Source: an uncultured Cellvibrionales bacterium
GTDB lineage: Bacteria > Pseudomonadota > Gammaproteobacteria > Pseudomonadales > Dasaniaceae
DNA: 64,000 nucleotides
Direction: 5' to 3'
Assembly: GCA_913019905.1 (NCBI GenBank)
Contig: CAJVZD010000012.1
Location: 62,001 to 126,000, forward strand
Shown here: positions 47,044 to 56,310 of the stretch, in pieces
How the letters are laid out: the number at the start of each line of letters is the position of its first letter
Position numbering within the stretch: the first letter of the stretch is position 1
The notes under the pieces: model-generated
The model's database searches: none
Seen by the model: the letters and a program-made list of their open reading frames with translations, nothing else
What the model was told of the DNA's origin: nothing
Position numbers and translations under genes: made by a program

Positions 47044-49701
47044 TCATACAGCCAGGCTTTTTGTAACAACCTCGTAAACATCTTTTGACAAATCGCTAAT
47101 CGCTAAAATTCGATTCAATTCAACTTTCATTAACTGCTGACTCGACGGCAAGTATTTTCTCCATTTCGTTAATGGTCCTAAGAGACGCGATGCAATTTGT
47201 GGATTAATTTCGTTCAAAACAATGATTTGATCCGCCAAGAATCGGTAGCCGCTTCCATCAGGCTGATGAAAATTAACACTATTCTGACTGGTGAACGCGC
47301 CAATGAGTGCGCGAGCTTTATTAGGATTTGTAATGTCAAAGGCAGCGTGATTCATCAGCTTCTTAACATCATCCAGCGTACCGGTAGCGGAACAAAGTGC
47401 CTGTGCCATGAACCACTGATTAATCACTAAGGGTTCATTTTCCCAACGATCATAAAAATCGCCTATCGCCGTTTGTTTTTTGTCTTTATGAGGGCTATTA
47501 ATGATTGCGATGAAAGCTTGCAATACGTCAGTCATGTTAGAACTGGTACTAAACTGCGCTAAACAACTTTCCAATGCTGACCCGTCCTCCAATAACATCA
47601 AATAATCGAGAGCACAATTTTTCAAACTACGTCTGGCAATCTGGTCACAGGTTGGTTGATACGGCAAGTTATTTGAGTGGCCTTTATAGATTCTCCAAAA
47701 GTCTTCCTGCAACTCATTGGCAATAATTTTCCGCGCGCTTTTTCTCGCAGCGTTTATCGCGAGAACATCAACCTCATCAGACAACTCGGAAATATACGCT
47801 TCAGACGGCAGGGCTAATATCAACGCAACCATTGCAGGGTCAAGATCATTGTCGTTAAGAATGGCGCGATAAGCGTCTAACAATCGTTGATCAACGAGCA
47901 TCTCTTCATCATTTTGATAGAAGGAAACCATATCATTCAGTACTCTGACACCTAACTGCTGCGCTGCATCCCATTTACAAAATCCATCGGTGTCATGAGT
48001 GATAAGAAACATCAATTGATCTCGACTATAATCAAATGACAATTTTACCGGCGCGGAAAAGCCCCGCAATAAACTTGGCACCGGTTCCTCAGGGATATCC
48101 GTAAAGATGAATTGTTGTTTCGACTCTGTGATGTCGAGTACCATTTCACCCCTTGGTCTGCCCGCCTCATCGTCACTGCCAAGTATATTTAACGGGATCT
48201 CTCCGGAGGCGCTGACTAACGACATTAGTAGAGGGATATGAAAAGGCTCTTTCTCTTTTTGACCAGGAGTCGGCCCGCAGGACTGCTCGACATTTAGTGT
48301 GTAGGTTCGGCCATCCCTATCATAGCTACCGCTAACGGTGAGCAACGGAGTTCCAGCTTGCGAATACCAACGTCGAAACTGAATAAGGTTTTTCCCTGAT
48401 GCGTCTTCCATTGCCTTTACAAAATCTTCGCAGGTGACAGCTTGTCCGTCGTGGCGATCAAAGTACAAATCTGACCCTTTTCTAAAATCCGCTTCTCCCA
48501 ATAAATGAGCGATCATTCGGACGATCTCCGCGCCCTTTTCATAAATTGTCACCGTATAGAAATTCGAAATTTCTATAAATGAATCAGGACGAATCGGGTG
48601 CGCCATAGGTCCCGCATCCTCAGAAAACTGAACCGTCCGCAACAGTGTTACATCTTCAATTCGTTTTACCGTTCTCGAGCCCATGTCCGAAGAAAACTCA
48701 GCATCCCGGAAAACGGTAAACCCTTCTTTCAAACTCAATTGAAACCAATCGCGACAGGTAACACGATTACCCGACCAATTATGGAAGTACTCGTGGGCAA
48801 CAATTCCTTCAACACGCTGAAAGCCAGCGTCAGTGGTCGTCTCCGGTTTGGCTAGTACACAAGACGTATTAAAAATATTTAGACTTTTGTTCTCCATCGC
48901 GCCCATATTGAAATCATCGACGGCAACAATATTAAAAATATTCAAATCGTACTCGCGCCCATAAACTTCTTCGTCCCAACGCATTGCATTAATGAGCGAG
49001 CTCATTGCGTGGTCGCATTTATCGGTATCCTTGGCTTCGACAAAAATCTTAAGATCGACATTTTTTCCAGACAGTGTCGTATACCCTTTTTCGACGCATT
49101 CTAAGTCTCCAGCGACGAGAGCAAATAAATAGCAGGGTTTGCGAAACGGATCTTCCCATCGCGCCCAATGAGTGCCATCCCCATTCACCCCTTTTTCTGT
49201 ATTGTTGCCGTTAGACAATAACACGGGGTACTTACTCCGATCTGCCACTATCGTTGTGGTGTAGACTGACATTACGTCCGGGCGATCCAAAAAGTAAGTA
49301 ATCTTTCGAAATCCCTCAGCTTCGCACTGTGTACAAAATAAATTACTGGATTTATACAAGCCTTCCAGTGAGGTATTTTTGTGTGGCAAAATTTCGACCA
49401 CGGATTCCAGAATAAACTCATCGGGAACATTCGGAATAATCAGAAATTCAGAAGTGACCTCAAAATCAGCTTTACTCAACGGCTGACCATCGATAGCAAT
49501 AGACTGCAATTTCAATTCTTGTCCCATTAAGTGTAATTCTGCTGCAACGCTACTGGACGCAGAATTCCTCCTAATGGCCAGACGGGCGCGGACCACGGCA
49601 CTATCTTCATTTAGAGTGAAATGTAAATCGGTCGTATCAATAAAAAATTCAGGAACTTGATAGTCTTTTAAAAAAATCGTTTTTGGCAACGAGTCGCGCA
49701 T
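47044..49701 (-). CDS. pepN: Aminopeptidase N (M1 family)
   Basis: PepN is a cytoplasmic zinc aminopeptidase that trims peptides made by Lon and Clp. The 885-residue length matches E. coli PepN (870). The substrate-recognition GAMEN motif (MGAMENKS) is near residue 266 and the zinc motif HEYFH is at 303-307, with the third ligand E326 in LKEG. The start is ATG 49701, five bases past ggagaag; a TTG just before it is unlikely. It is followed upstream by DUF2797 and yeaC on the same strand, the pseudomonad order. Confidence 0.96.
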   Translation of the reverse strand: MRDSLPKTIFLKDYQVPEFFIDTTDLHFTLNEDSAVVRARLAIRRNSASSSVAAELHLMGQELKLQSIAIDGQPLSKADFEVTSEFLIIPNVPDEFILESVVEILPHKNTSLEGLYKSSNLFCTQCEAEGFRKITYFLDRPDVMSVYTTTIVADRSKYPVLLSNGNNTEKGVNGDGTHWARWEDPFRKPCYLFALVAGDLECVEKGYTTLSGKNVDLKIFVEAKDTDKCDHAMSSLINAMRWDEEVYGREYDLNIFNIVAVDDFNMGAMENKSLNIFNTSCVLAKPETTTDAGFQRVEGIVAHEYFHNWSGNRVTCRDWFQLSLKEGFTVFRDAEFSSDMGSRTVKRIEDVTLLRTVQFSEDAGPMAHPIRPDSFIEISNFYTVTIYEKGAEIVRMIAHLLGEADFRKGSDLYFDRHDGQAVTCEDFVKAMEDASGKNLIQFRRWYSQAGTPLLTVSGSYDRDGRTYTLNVEQSCGPTPGQKEKEPFHIPLLMSLVSASGEIPLNILGSDDEAGRPRGEMVLDITESKQQFIFTDIPEEPVPSLLRGFSAPVKLSFDYSRDQLMFLITHDTDGFCKWDAAQQLGVRVLNDMVSFYQNDEEMLVDQRLLDAYRAILNDNDLDPAMVALILALPSEAYISELSDEVDVLAINAARKSARKIIANELQEDFWRIYKGHSNNLPYQPTCDQIARRSLKNCALDYLMLLEDGSALESCLAQFSTSSNMTDVLQAFIAIINSPHKDKKQTAIGDFYDRWENEPLVINQWFMAQALCSATGTLDDVKKLMNHAAFDITNPNKARALIGAFTSQNSVNFHQPDGSGYRFLADQIIVLNEINPQIASRLLGPLTKWRKYLPSSQQLMKVELNRILAISDLSKDVYEVVTKSLAV

Positions 49702-49734
49702 CAATACTTCTCCAAAGAAATAGAAATTGTCGAA

Positions 49735-50565
49735 TTAAGCAGCAAATTCAATGTGGTAGCCGCCGAACTTTCTAATATTAATAACACCCGTATCGAGTAT
49801 TAAGTACTGCCCCTTTATTCCCATAAGAGTACCTTCGACCGACGCATTTTTATCAAAATTAAAAGAGGTGACTTTGATTGGGTACTCAACGACAGGGTAT
49901 TTAATTTCAAGCTGTTCCGCATCGCTGATCGCTTGAATTGCCTGGATTCCAAACCGCTCCTGGAGTTCGCTAATTGACTCCGATGTTTTTTCCAGCAACT
50001 GATCCCTAACGGCTAAGAGATTCAAGTCATCGACCTCTCCTTTCAACATTTTCCGCCAATTCGTTTTATCCGCAACGTGTTCCTTGAATAAAACTTCGAC
50101 CAATCCAGATTGCAGTCGAGTACTCACTCTGAAAATAGGCAATGCCTGCACGGCCCCCTGATCCATCCACCGTGTTGGAATTTGATTTCCGCGTGTAATA
50201 CCCACCTTTACTCCCGAAGAATTTGCCAGATACACAAAGTGATCGGTCATGCAGTTTTGGTCAGCCCACTCCGGCTCGCGACAAGTTCCCGCTTCGTAAT
50301 GGCATTTTTCCGGACTCATAATACAACTATCGCACTGCGCCAATGACTGAAAACAGGGATAACAATAACCCTGACTAAAACTCTTCTTGGTTTTTCTGTC
50401 ACAGTGGATGCAGTTTATTAATCCGGAATAGTTGAGCGATATTTTTTTGCCCAATAAAGAATTCATCGAAATCGCGTCATCACCAATCAACAAGGTATAT
50501 TCGACTGTGTCGTTAAGAAGGGTTTGCATCTTTCGCAGATGGCCTGCGACGTTAATCTGTGTCAA
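49735..50565 (-). CDS. DUF2797 zinc-ribbon protein
   Basis: The 276-residue protein has eight cysteines in the N-terminal third (C52, C55, C68, C71, C78, C81, C88, C95), in the pattern of a double zinc-binding unit, with KKSFSQGYCYPC typical of DUF2797. The middle region VYLANSSGVKVGITR resembles the core of GIY-YIG-type domains. Function is unknown. The start is TTG 50565, with gagg about 9 bases upstream; the first later ATG would remove 12 residues that relatives appear to have. It precedes pepN by 33 bases and is likely co-transcribed. Confidence 0.83.
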   Translation of the reverse strand: MTQINVAGHLRKMQTLLNDTVEYTLLIGDDAISMNSLLGKKISLNYSGLINCIHCDRKTKKSFSQGYCYPCFQSLAQCDSCIMSPEKCHYEAGTCREPEWADQNCMTDHFVYLANSSGVKVGITRGNQIPTRWMDQGAVQALPIFRVSTRLQSGLVEVLFKEHVADKTNWRKMLKGEVDDLNLLAVRDQLLEKTSESISELQERFGIQAIQAISDAEQLEIKYPVVEYPIKVTSFNFDKNASVEGTLMGIKGQYLILDTGVINIRKFGGYHIEFAA

Positions 50566-50665
50566 GTGGGATATCCTCTAGCACCGGTAATATTATCGAA
50601 TTATCAATTTTAAAAATTCTAAAATGGTTTCTTGTTTCCAACATGGGCGCAATGAAGTATTGCCA

Positions 50666-50938
50666 TTAAGACCATTTCAATGCGATTTCGTCTTCCACGG
50701 ACGAAGGCGATGTGGTCTCGCACACCTCGCCGTCTTCTTTCTTTCCCCTATCGATGTAACCCACTCGCTGGTTTTCATCGAGAAATTTTCCTTCATAGGT
50801 TATCACCGCTTCCATGCAACTTTCTTTTTGCTGCTGTGTCAGCATCGCTCCGTCGGGCCATTTACCTATTTCAATCGCCCGTTTCAAATTTCCGTGTATT
50901 TCCGGAGTCATCGAATTAATGAGTTGTTCAAAATTCAT
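50666..50938 (-). CDS. yeaC: YeaC family protein (DUF1315)
   Basis: This 90-residue cytoplasmic protein starts MNFEQLINSMTPEIHGNLKRAIEIGKWPDG in outline and has the family's LT-x-QQKE-x-CMEAVI-x-YE segment near residue 33. E. coli YeaC is uncharacterised. Its place upstream of DUF2797 and pepN recurs in gammaproteobacteria. The last 25 residues are acidic and variable. Confidence 0.82.
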   Translation of the reverse strand: MNFEQLINSMTPEIHGNLKRAIEIGKWPDGAMLTQQQKESCMEAVITYEGKFLDENQRVGYIDRGKKEDGEVCETTSPSSVEDEIALKWS

Positions 50939-51011
50939 GATTAACCTTTTCCAAAGATAAGTTCATATAACCAGAGCGTCAGTATTACTGACTATTGTAG
51001 AGTTTTATCAG

Positions 51012-51866
51012 TCATTCCGCAGAACTGTTTCCGGCAATTTTACCGGCGCCAAACCCAAGTACCATGCCCATGATAAGCCCGCCAATATGAGCAGCATTAG
51101 CAACGTTGCCTGCACCAATCAACGTAGTAAAACCGACCAAACAGATGACAAGCCACGCCAACATAAAGATAATCACCGCTTTGGGGATCTGCAGAGACTG
51201 GTCAGGGCGTAAATAGCTCCATATCCAGCCGTAACCCAATAAGCCGTAGATGACGCCCGACATGCCACCGAAAATCGCACTTTCTGTAAAGAAATACTGA
51301 GTAATGTTAGAACCCACGCCCATCAACAAAACCAAGCTGATCATACGCACGCTGCCCTGCAATAACTCAACACGCCGACCCAAATCCCAAAGCCACAATG
51401 TATTAAATACAATGTGCAAGATACTGAAATGAAGAAAGATTGGCGTAATGAGACGCCAATATTCGCCTGTCGGTAACCGATACATTACGCGTCCGCTTAC
51501 TTGCGTGAATTCACTGAAGGTCAACAGCTTAATAATTTCGTAATCGGTATCCAAATACACGACAAAAAATCCTGCGATACTCAACAACAATAGACCCAGG
51601 GTTACCGGGACATGTTTGATTTGTTGCCAAAGAGTGCCAAGGCCATCGTTGACCGGCCTCTCAATCTCAATCGGTTTTTCATTACCGCTTCGGAAATGTC
51701 GAAATGCTTGTGCGACTTGTTTCGCGTCACTTTCGGAGCCGACCATTAGAAGTTGACGGTTATTATTTTCGATAATGCGATGAGGCACTTTTTGCTGCCA
51801 CAAATATTGACTAAAATCTTTCAAATTGTCCTCAATAGGTGCCTCGACTACAATAATTTCAGCCAT
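51012..51866 (-). CDS. Rhomboid-family intramembrane serine protease, GlpG-like
   Basis: The 284-residue protein has a soluble N-terminal domain (about 1-70) like that of GlpG and six membrane spans (about 85-275). The catalytic dyad is S203 in FGGMSGV and H260 in ANAAHIGG, as in E. coli GlpG (S201, H254); the HFSILHIVFN motif near 146 is also present. It cleaves membrane proteins within or next to their spans. No substrate gene is obvious nearby. Confidence 0.92.
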   Translation of the reverse strand: MAEIIVVEAPIEDNLKDFSQYLWQQKVPHRIIENNNRQLLMVGSESDAKQVAQAFRHFRSGNEKPIEIERPVNDGLGTLWQQIKHVPVTLGLLLLSIAGFFVVYLDTDYEIIKLLTFSEFTQVSGRVMYRLPTGEYWRLITPIFLHFSILHIVFNTLWLWDLGRRVELLQGSVRMISLVLLMGVGSNITQYFFTESAIFGGMSGVIYGLLGYGWIWSYLRPDQSLQIPKAVIIFMLAWLVICLVGFTTLIGAGNVANAAHIGGLIMGMVLGFGAGKIAGNSSAE

Positions 51867-51975
51867 AGATAATGTGAATTCCCTGCATCGTTAATAGCAT
51901 TACTTCGTTCTCTCAAATATTAGCAAATTGATCCAAAATAGTCAGATCTAAATGGCACCACGGTCTGGCGCTTAT

Positions 51976-52992
51976 CTAGTTAATTGCGTTTACCCACACA
52001 AAGTTGCCTGCCAATAAATGTGTCTCGGTATTCATTCGGTAAGCCACTAGCTTACCGTTTTTGACGGCACTGTAATCCAGGCAAGCAATATTCTTTAACA
52101 GTGGTGCAGGTGTACCTTCCAACCAATAATGACCAACAAATAAAGGTCGCTGTTCGGGACCATAGAAAGGCAAATAATCTTTCTCTTTTACGCTGACTTT
52201 TTGATCGGCCAGCGACGGGTTTAAGCGGTCGGGTTGAAACTCAATATCCCCATAACGCTCGGCGTCATCAACCCAAAATTTCACCCTGAAGGTTCGCCGA
52301 GTGTAACCATCAATACTGGTCATAGACTGATTATCTGGCAACAGAAGACTTACGCCTCGTGTCGTTCTATTCATAAATTGTCCGGCAAAGTTTCGATAAT
52401 CTCCAGACTCGATCAAAAACTGGGAGTCAATGGTCAAATCAGGACGACGTGTCGAGAACTCTTTAACAAGTCTTGAGTCCCAGCAGGCATGCGCAACTCT
52501 AAAATGTTTAAACTGTAGAACTAATGGCCAGTCATAAAGCCAGCGTAGCGTATCAGACCAATCTTTAGGGTGATTCGCAAACTGGTCCAGGGTTTCTTGT
52601 ATCGAACGTGTGTGCGAATCATTGTGGGCCCGAACATATGTACTGGAATTACCGTCGGGCACACGACTGTCGGGGATTAGCGTCGTGTAACCGAGAGCGC
52701 TGTACTCATGATTACCCATGATAATTTGTGCGCTACCCGCTTCAACCATCTCGCGAAGAATTAGGATGGCTTCCCGAATCTTCGGTCCACGATCGAGAAT
52801 GTCACCCAAAAATACTAATTGTCTTGGCTTGCTCTGATTGTGGTATTGGAAAACACCTCCTTTTTTAACGTAACCCAAAATTCCGAGCAGCTGAATAAGA
52901 CTTCCTGTACAACCATGTATATCACCCACAACATCGTGTCCAACATAACGTGGATTATCGGCACAGGGAAAATCATCGGATGATAGATTCAT
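51976..52992 (-). CDS. Calcineurin-like metallophosphoesterase
   Basis: The 338-residue cytoplasmic protein has the metal-binding motifs of the phosphoprotein phosphatase/ApaH-like group: GDIHG (D24, H26), LGDILDRGP (D64, D67) and GNHEYSA (N94, H95). Two later histidines (HACWDSR near 168 and GHYWLEG near 292) complete the site. It may hydrolyse diadenosine polyphosphates or phosphoproteins. It lies 30 bases after nadK on the same strand, an arrangement also seen in pseudomonads, so the two may be expressed together. Confidence 0.85.
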   Translation of the reverse strand: MNLSSDDFPCADNPRYVGHDVVGDIHGCTGSLIQLLGILGYVKKGGVFQYHNQSKPRQLVFLGDILDRGPKIREAILILREMVEAGSAQIIMGNHEYSALGYTTLIPDSRVPDGNSSTYVRAHNDSHTRSIQETLDQFANHPKDWSDTLRWLYDWPLVLQFKHFRVAHACWDSRLVKEFSTRRPDLTIDSQFLIESGDYRNFAGQFMNRTTRGVSLLLPDNQSMTSIDGYTRRTFRVKFWVDDAERYGDIEFQPDRLNPSLADQKVSVKEKDYLPFYGPEQRPLFVGHYWLEGTPAPLLKNIACLDYSAVKNGKLVAYRMNTETHLLAGNFVWVNAIN

Positions 52993-53022
52993 AGTAACGA
53001 CGGTGGAATAGGAAATTCTCGC

Positions 53023-53901
53023 TCACTTACCAAGACGAGAAACCCAGCCTAATTTGTCGCGACAGCTTGCATAGAAACTGTGATCCAGCGGATGAATCAG
53101 CTTCATTTTATGTCGTTTCTTTTTCACGTAGATCGTGTCACCGGGCATAGAAGTAATCTGAACCTGACCATCGCAGGTAACTGACGGATGAATTTCATTA
53201 CTATCGTTAATGACGATTTTTATTTCACTATTACCGTCAACCAATATTGGCCGACTACTCAGTGTGTGTGGGAACATGGGTACCAACACGACTGCGTCCA
53301 GCTTGGGGTGCATAATTGGTCCGCCAGCAGACAAAGAGTAGGCTGTAGACCCAGTCGGCGTCGAGATGATTAAGCCGTCTGATCGCTGCCTATACACGTA
53401 CTCATCATCGACAAAAAGATCGAACTCTATCATTTGTGCGGACGTCCCGGAGTTGACAACGACATCATTAAGCGCTTCTGCTCGACCAATTAGCTCTCCA
53501 CCTCTCCTCACTTGAGCGCTCAATAAAAATCGTTTTTCCTCGGTGTATTCCCCATTTAAGACCGCACCCACTCTGGTTTCGATCTCTTCCGGTAAAATAT
53601 CAGTGAGAAATCCCAGCGTCCCCCGATTAATACCGAGTACGGGGACATTATGTCGGGCTAAAATTCGTACAGCGCCTAATAGACTGCCGTCCCCTCCTAG
53701 CACGATGATTAAATCGCAGATCTCTCCGATTTTACTTAACCGACAAACAGGCAACTTACATTTAGCCAAAAGCGGTGCAATCGATTCGCAAACGTAAACG
53801 TCGACTTTGTGTTTAGCCAGTACACTGACCAGAACCTTCAGAGAATCACCAAACCCGGTACCTTCGCGACCGGTAATGCCAATTTTTTTAAATTTCGTCA
53901 T
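53023..53901 (-). CDS. nadK: NAD kinase
   Basis: NadK phosphorylates NAD to NADP using ATP. The 292-residue protein has the catalytic GGDGS at 69-73, GINRGTLGFLTD near 93, the NDVVV motif near 145 and the STPTGSTAYSLSAGGP signature near 180. All key residues are present and length equals the E. coli enzyme (292). The gene is upstream of the phosphatase gene. Confidence 0.96.
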   Translation of the reverse strand: MTKFKKIGITGREGTGFGDSLKVLVSVLAKHKVDVYVCESIAPLLAKCKLPVCRLSKIGEICDLIIVLGGDGSLLGAVRILARHNVPVLGINRGTLGFLTDILPEEIETRVGAVLNGEYTEEKRFLLSAQVRRGGELIGRAEALNDVVVNSGTSAQMIEFDLFVDDEYVYRQRSDGLIISTPTGSTAYSLSAGGPIMHPKLDAVVLVPMFPHTLSSRPILVDGNSEIKIVINDSNEIHPSVTCDGQVQITSMPGDTIYVKKKRHKMKLIHPLDHSFYASCRDKLGWVSRLGK

Positions 53902-54091
53902 AGTTCGAATTTCTTTCTATATCACCTCAAGAAGCCGGTAGTATACTCTAGTTATAAGGCCACATCTGTTGAAAACCAAAAGATTTTGCCAATAAATAAC
54001 TACGGTCAGGAATCACAAAAACATCACGCTAACTGTTTATAATTCGGTCAATTTTTAGGGTTTATTTTCTGACAAACGAACCGGAACCCGC

Positions 54092-54135
54092 GCAATGAAC
54101 ATCGTTGAAAAACTCTAATTCTAGACGGGCACTAA
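54092..54135. repeat. Partial copy of the 25.8-kb element
   Basis: gcaatgaacatcgttgaaaa... followed by ctagacgggcactaac closely follows the right half of the element at 25860-25901 (caatgacatcgttgaaaa ... tggatgggcactagc). Only the right end is present; the left end is missing. Its last bases contain the cta that forms the stop codon of the minus-strand cNMP-rhodanese gene (54132-54134). Confidence 0.7.
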
Positions 54136-55220
54136 CCAGGGAAAAACATCTTTCTATGGCTATTGAAGAATTGCTCTATTCCATCCGCCAGAGCGCTGAC
54201 CTTAAATCCTTCTTCAGTTAAAAAATGGGCGGCGGCTTCACTACGCCGGCCGCTGCTGCAATACGTTATGTAATTTTGACTTCTATCCAGAATCCTTGAC
54301 TTCAGTTTCAAAATATCCAGCGGCAGGTTCTGCGAATGGTTTGCATGAGTTCGTTCGTATTCATCTTGAGTTCTAACATCAATCCACTTAGCCCCCTTCT
54401 CCAACTGTAAACAAGCCTCGGAAAAAGATACCGCACTCACAATCGGTTGTTTTAAAAGTAGGAAAAAATCCTGCTTTTTCAGCATCATTAGTACACCGTT
54501 GGCATGCATTACTATTGAAGCATTTCGGCTAGTGTCGTTCACAAGAGCGTCCTCGCCAAAACAACGGCCGACCCCTAGTTCAGCAATGAGATCGGAGGAT
54601 GACCTTTCATTTTCTGCTCGGTAAACCCCTACCGTTCCCTCCTTAATAAAATAACAACTATCTCCTACTTCTCCCTGCCTCAACACAACGTCACCCGCGG
54701 ACATATACCGCGCTTCAAACTTATCTAAAATGCGCCTGATATTCATCGGAGGTATTTTGTAGAATAAATTTGAGCGCAACAACGTCAACATCCAATCCGC
54801 GTCTTCATCCATGTCCCGTTTATCTGCGATATCTAAAATCAAATACTGTGACGCCTGGTCCCAGGCCAACATACTATCGAGCTGGTCGCTATCAAATCGA
54901 ATAACACTACAATCGGTAGCCGCTACTGCCCGACTATCTCTCGGCTGGTGATGACTTAAAGGGAAGCGGCAATCCGGGTTCTCGGCATCGCAGTAAGTGG
55001 TGTCGCCATTAGCTTCAATCCCAACCCGTCCACTTAATAAGTAAATATGGCGGTTATCGTAGTCGCCGACAGAAAATAGAACTTGTCCGGCAAAAATGGA
55101 TTCGATTGATATACCTCGCATTAGCGACTCAAGATGATCACTTGTAAGCGCATTAACGGGCACTAGAGTCTGAATTAGTTGTTGTTCAACGCCATTGTAA
55201 GTTGCAGTAGAATCACTCAT
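54132..55220 (-). CDS. Cyclic-nucleotide-binding and rhodanese domain protein
   Basis: The 362-residue protein has two cNMP-binding-like domains (about 12-125 and 145-255) and a C-terminal rhodanese domain (about 265-360). The second cNMP domain keeps a phosphate-binding cassette like FGEDALVNDTSRNAS; the first is degenerate. The rhodanese active loop is CSSGRRS with an intact Cys near 328, so sulfur transfer or arsenate/phosphatase-like chemistry is possible. ATG 55220 (MSDSTATYNG) is preferred over an ATG two codons earlier because gga lies 6 bases upstream. The stop codon lies in a repeat remnant, so the original C-terminus may have been altered slightly. Confidence 0.85.
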   Translation of the reverse strand: MSDSTATYNGVEQQLIQTLVPVNALTSDHLESLMRGISIESIFAGQVLFSVGDYDNRHIYLLSGRVGIEANGDTTYCDAENPDCRFPLSHHQPRDSRAVAATDCSVIRFDSDQLDSMLAWDQASQYLILDIADKRDMDEDADWMLTLLRSNLFYKIPPMNIRRILDKFEARYMSAGDVVLRQGEVGDSCYFIKEGTVGVYRAENERSSSDLIAELGVGRCFGEDALVNDTSRNASIVMHANGVLMMLKKQDFFLLLKQPIVSAVSFSEACLQLEKGAKWIDVRTQDEYERTHANHSQNLPLDILKLKSRILDRSQNYITYCSSGRRSEAAAHFLTEEGFKVSALADGIEQFFNSHRKMFFPG

Positions 55221-55300
55221 AAACAATCCATTCTAAATGGGGCTGGCAAGTACGGCTTTGTTCGATTGCCTAGACCAAAATACATCGAATTTTAAACTCG

Positions 55301-56305
55301 CTAATTGAAGCTCAGATCGATTCCCTTAGCGGACACTGGACTTGCAGCCAACTTTTTCTCAATTTGTAATTTCATTCCACGTAAACCCTGCAAACCGCCG
55401 GTGTGAATTGCAACGATACGTCTATTTGATAATTTCCCGCGCTGAACAAGCTTGAACAGCGCTAGAAATAGCTTACCGGTGTACACCGGCTCTACCGGTA
55501 TACCGTGTCGAACTTGAAAATCCGCCATAAAATGAGCTAGTTCTGCCGTCAATTTTGCATAACCACCACAGTGATTTTCAAAATCAATGTGCCAGTTAGC
55601 AAAATCCTTTTTAGAGGAAACCGCTGGTATCATTACAGCTAATTCTTCCAAACAGCTCTTTACATTTGCCTCTAAATACGTCGCCCCTTTTAATACAGAG
55701 ATCCCCAGAACCTCCTTATCCTCCTGCATCGCCGCTACGATACCGGCCATTGTTGAGGCTGTGCCACAGGAAAGTGCGACTGTATCGAAATCCTTTTCCA
55801 TCGATCGTTCAATCAGGGAAACGATTTCGGTGCAACCTTTCACCCCCAATACATTGCCGCCACCCTCTGGAATTAAATAACTGTTGGGATAGTTACGCAA
55901 CAAACACGCCTGATACGAAACGTTGTCGCGCAAGCGATACTCTTCCCTACTAACAAAATGCAGTTTCATTCCCGCATCTACGGCATCGAGTAGTGTGTCG
56001 TTAATCGCACGATTTTCCTCACCTCGGATAACACCGATTGTCGATATTCCCGCGTGTTTACCCGCTAATGCCAGTGCGTGAATATGATTGGAAAACGCAC
56101 CACCAAAACTGATTAATTGCGTACAGCCTCTGCTCTTAGCTTCCAAAATATTGTATTTGAGCTTGAAAAACTTATTACCAGAAAGGTTGGCGTCATAGAG
56201 ATCTAAGCGACAAACAAAAAGCTCCGTCCCTACCTTTTCTAGCCTATGATCGACAATCTCCTGTATAGGAACGGTGTTACTTTTTCCAAAATATTCGCGG
56301 CCCAT
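55301..56305 (-). CDS. PLP-dependent ACC deaminase/D-cysteine desulfhydrase family protein
   Basis: This 334-residue fold-type II PLP enzyme has K45 in LSGNKFFKL as the likely Schiff-base lysine, an FGGAFSNHIHALA loop near residue 67 and the PEGGG phosphate-binding segment near 145. Family members are D-cysteine desulfhydrases (releasing sulfide, pyruvate and ammonia) or ACC deaminases; the sequence does not settle which, but D-cysteine desulfhydrase is more frequent in this group. It lies 6 bases after the coiled-coil gene and 80 bases before the rhodanese gene on the same strand. Confidence 0.82.
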   Translation of the reverse strand: MGREYFGKSNTVPIQEIVDHRLEKVGTELFVCRLDLYDANLSGNKFFKLKYNILEAKSRGCTQLISFGGAFSNHIHALALAGKHAGISTIGVIRGEENRAINDTLLDAVDAGMKLHFVSREEYRLRDNVSYQACLLRNYPNSYLIPEGGGNVLGVKGCTEIVSLIERSMEKDFDTVALSCGTASTMAGIVAAMQEDKEVLGISVLKGATYLEANVKSCLEELAVMIPAVSSKKDFANWHIDFENHCGGYAKLTAELAHFMADFQVRHGIPVEPVYTGKLFLALFKLVQRGKLSNRRIVAIHTGGLQGLRGMKLQIEKKLAASPVSAKGIDLSFN

Positions 56306-56310
56306 ATAAT

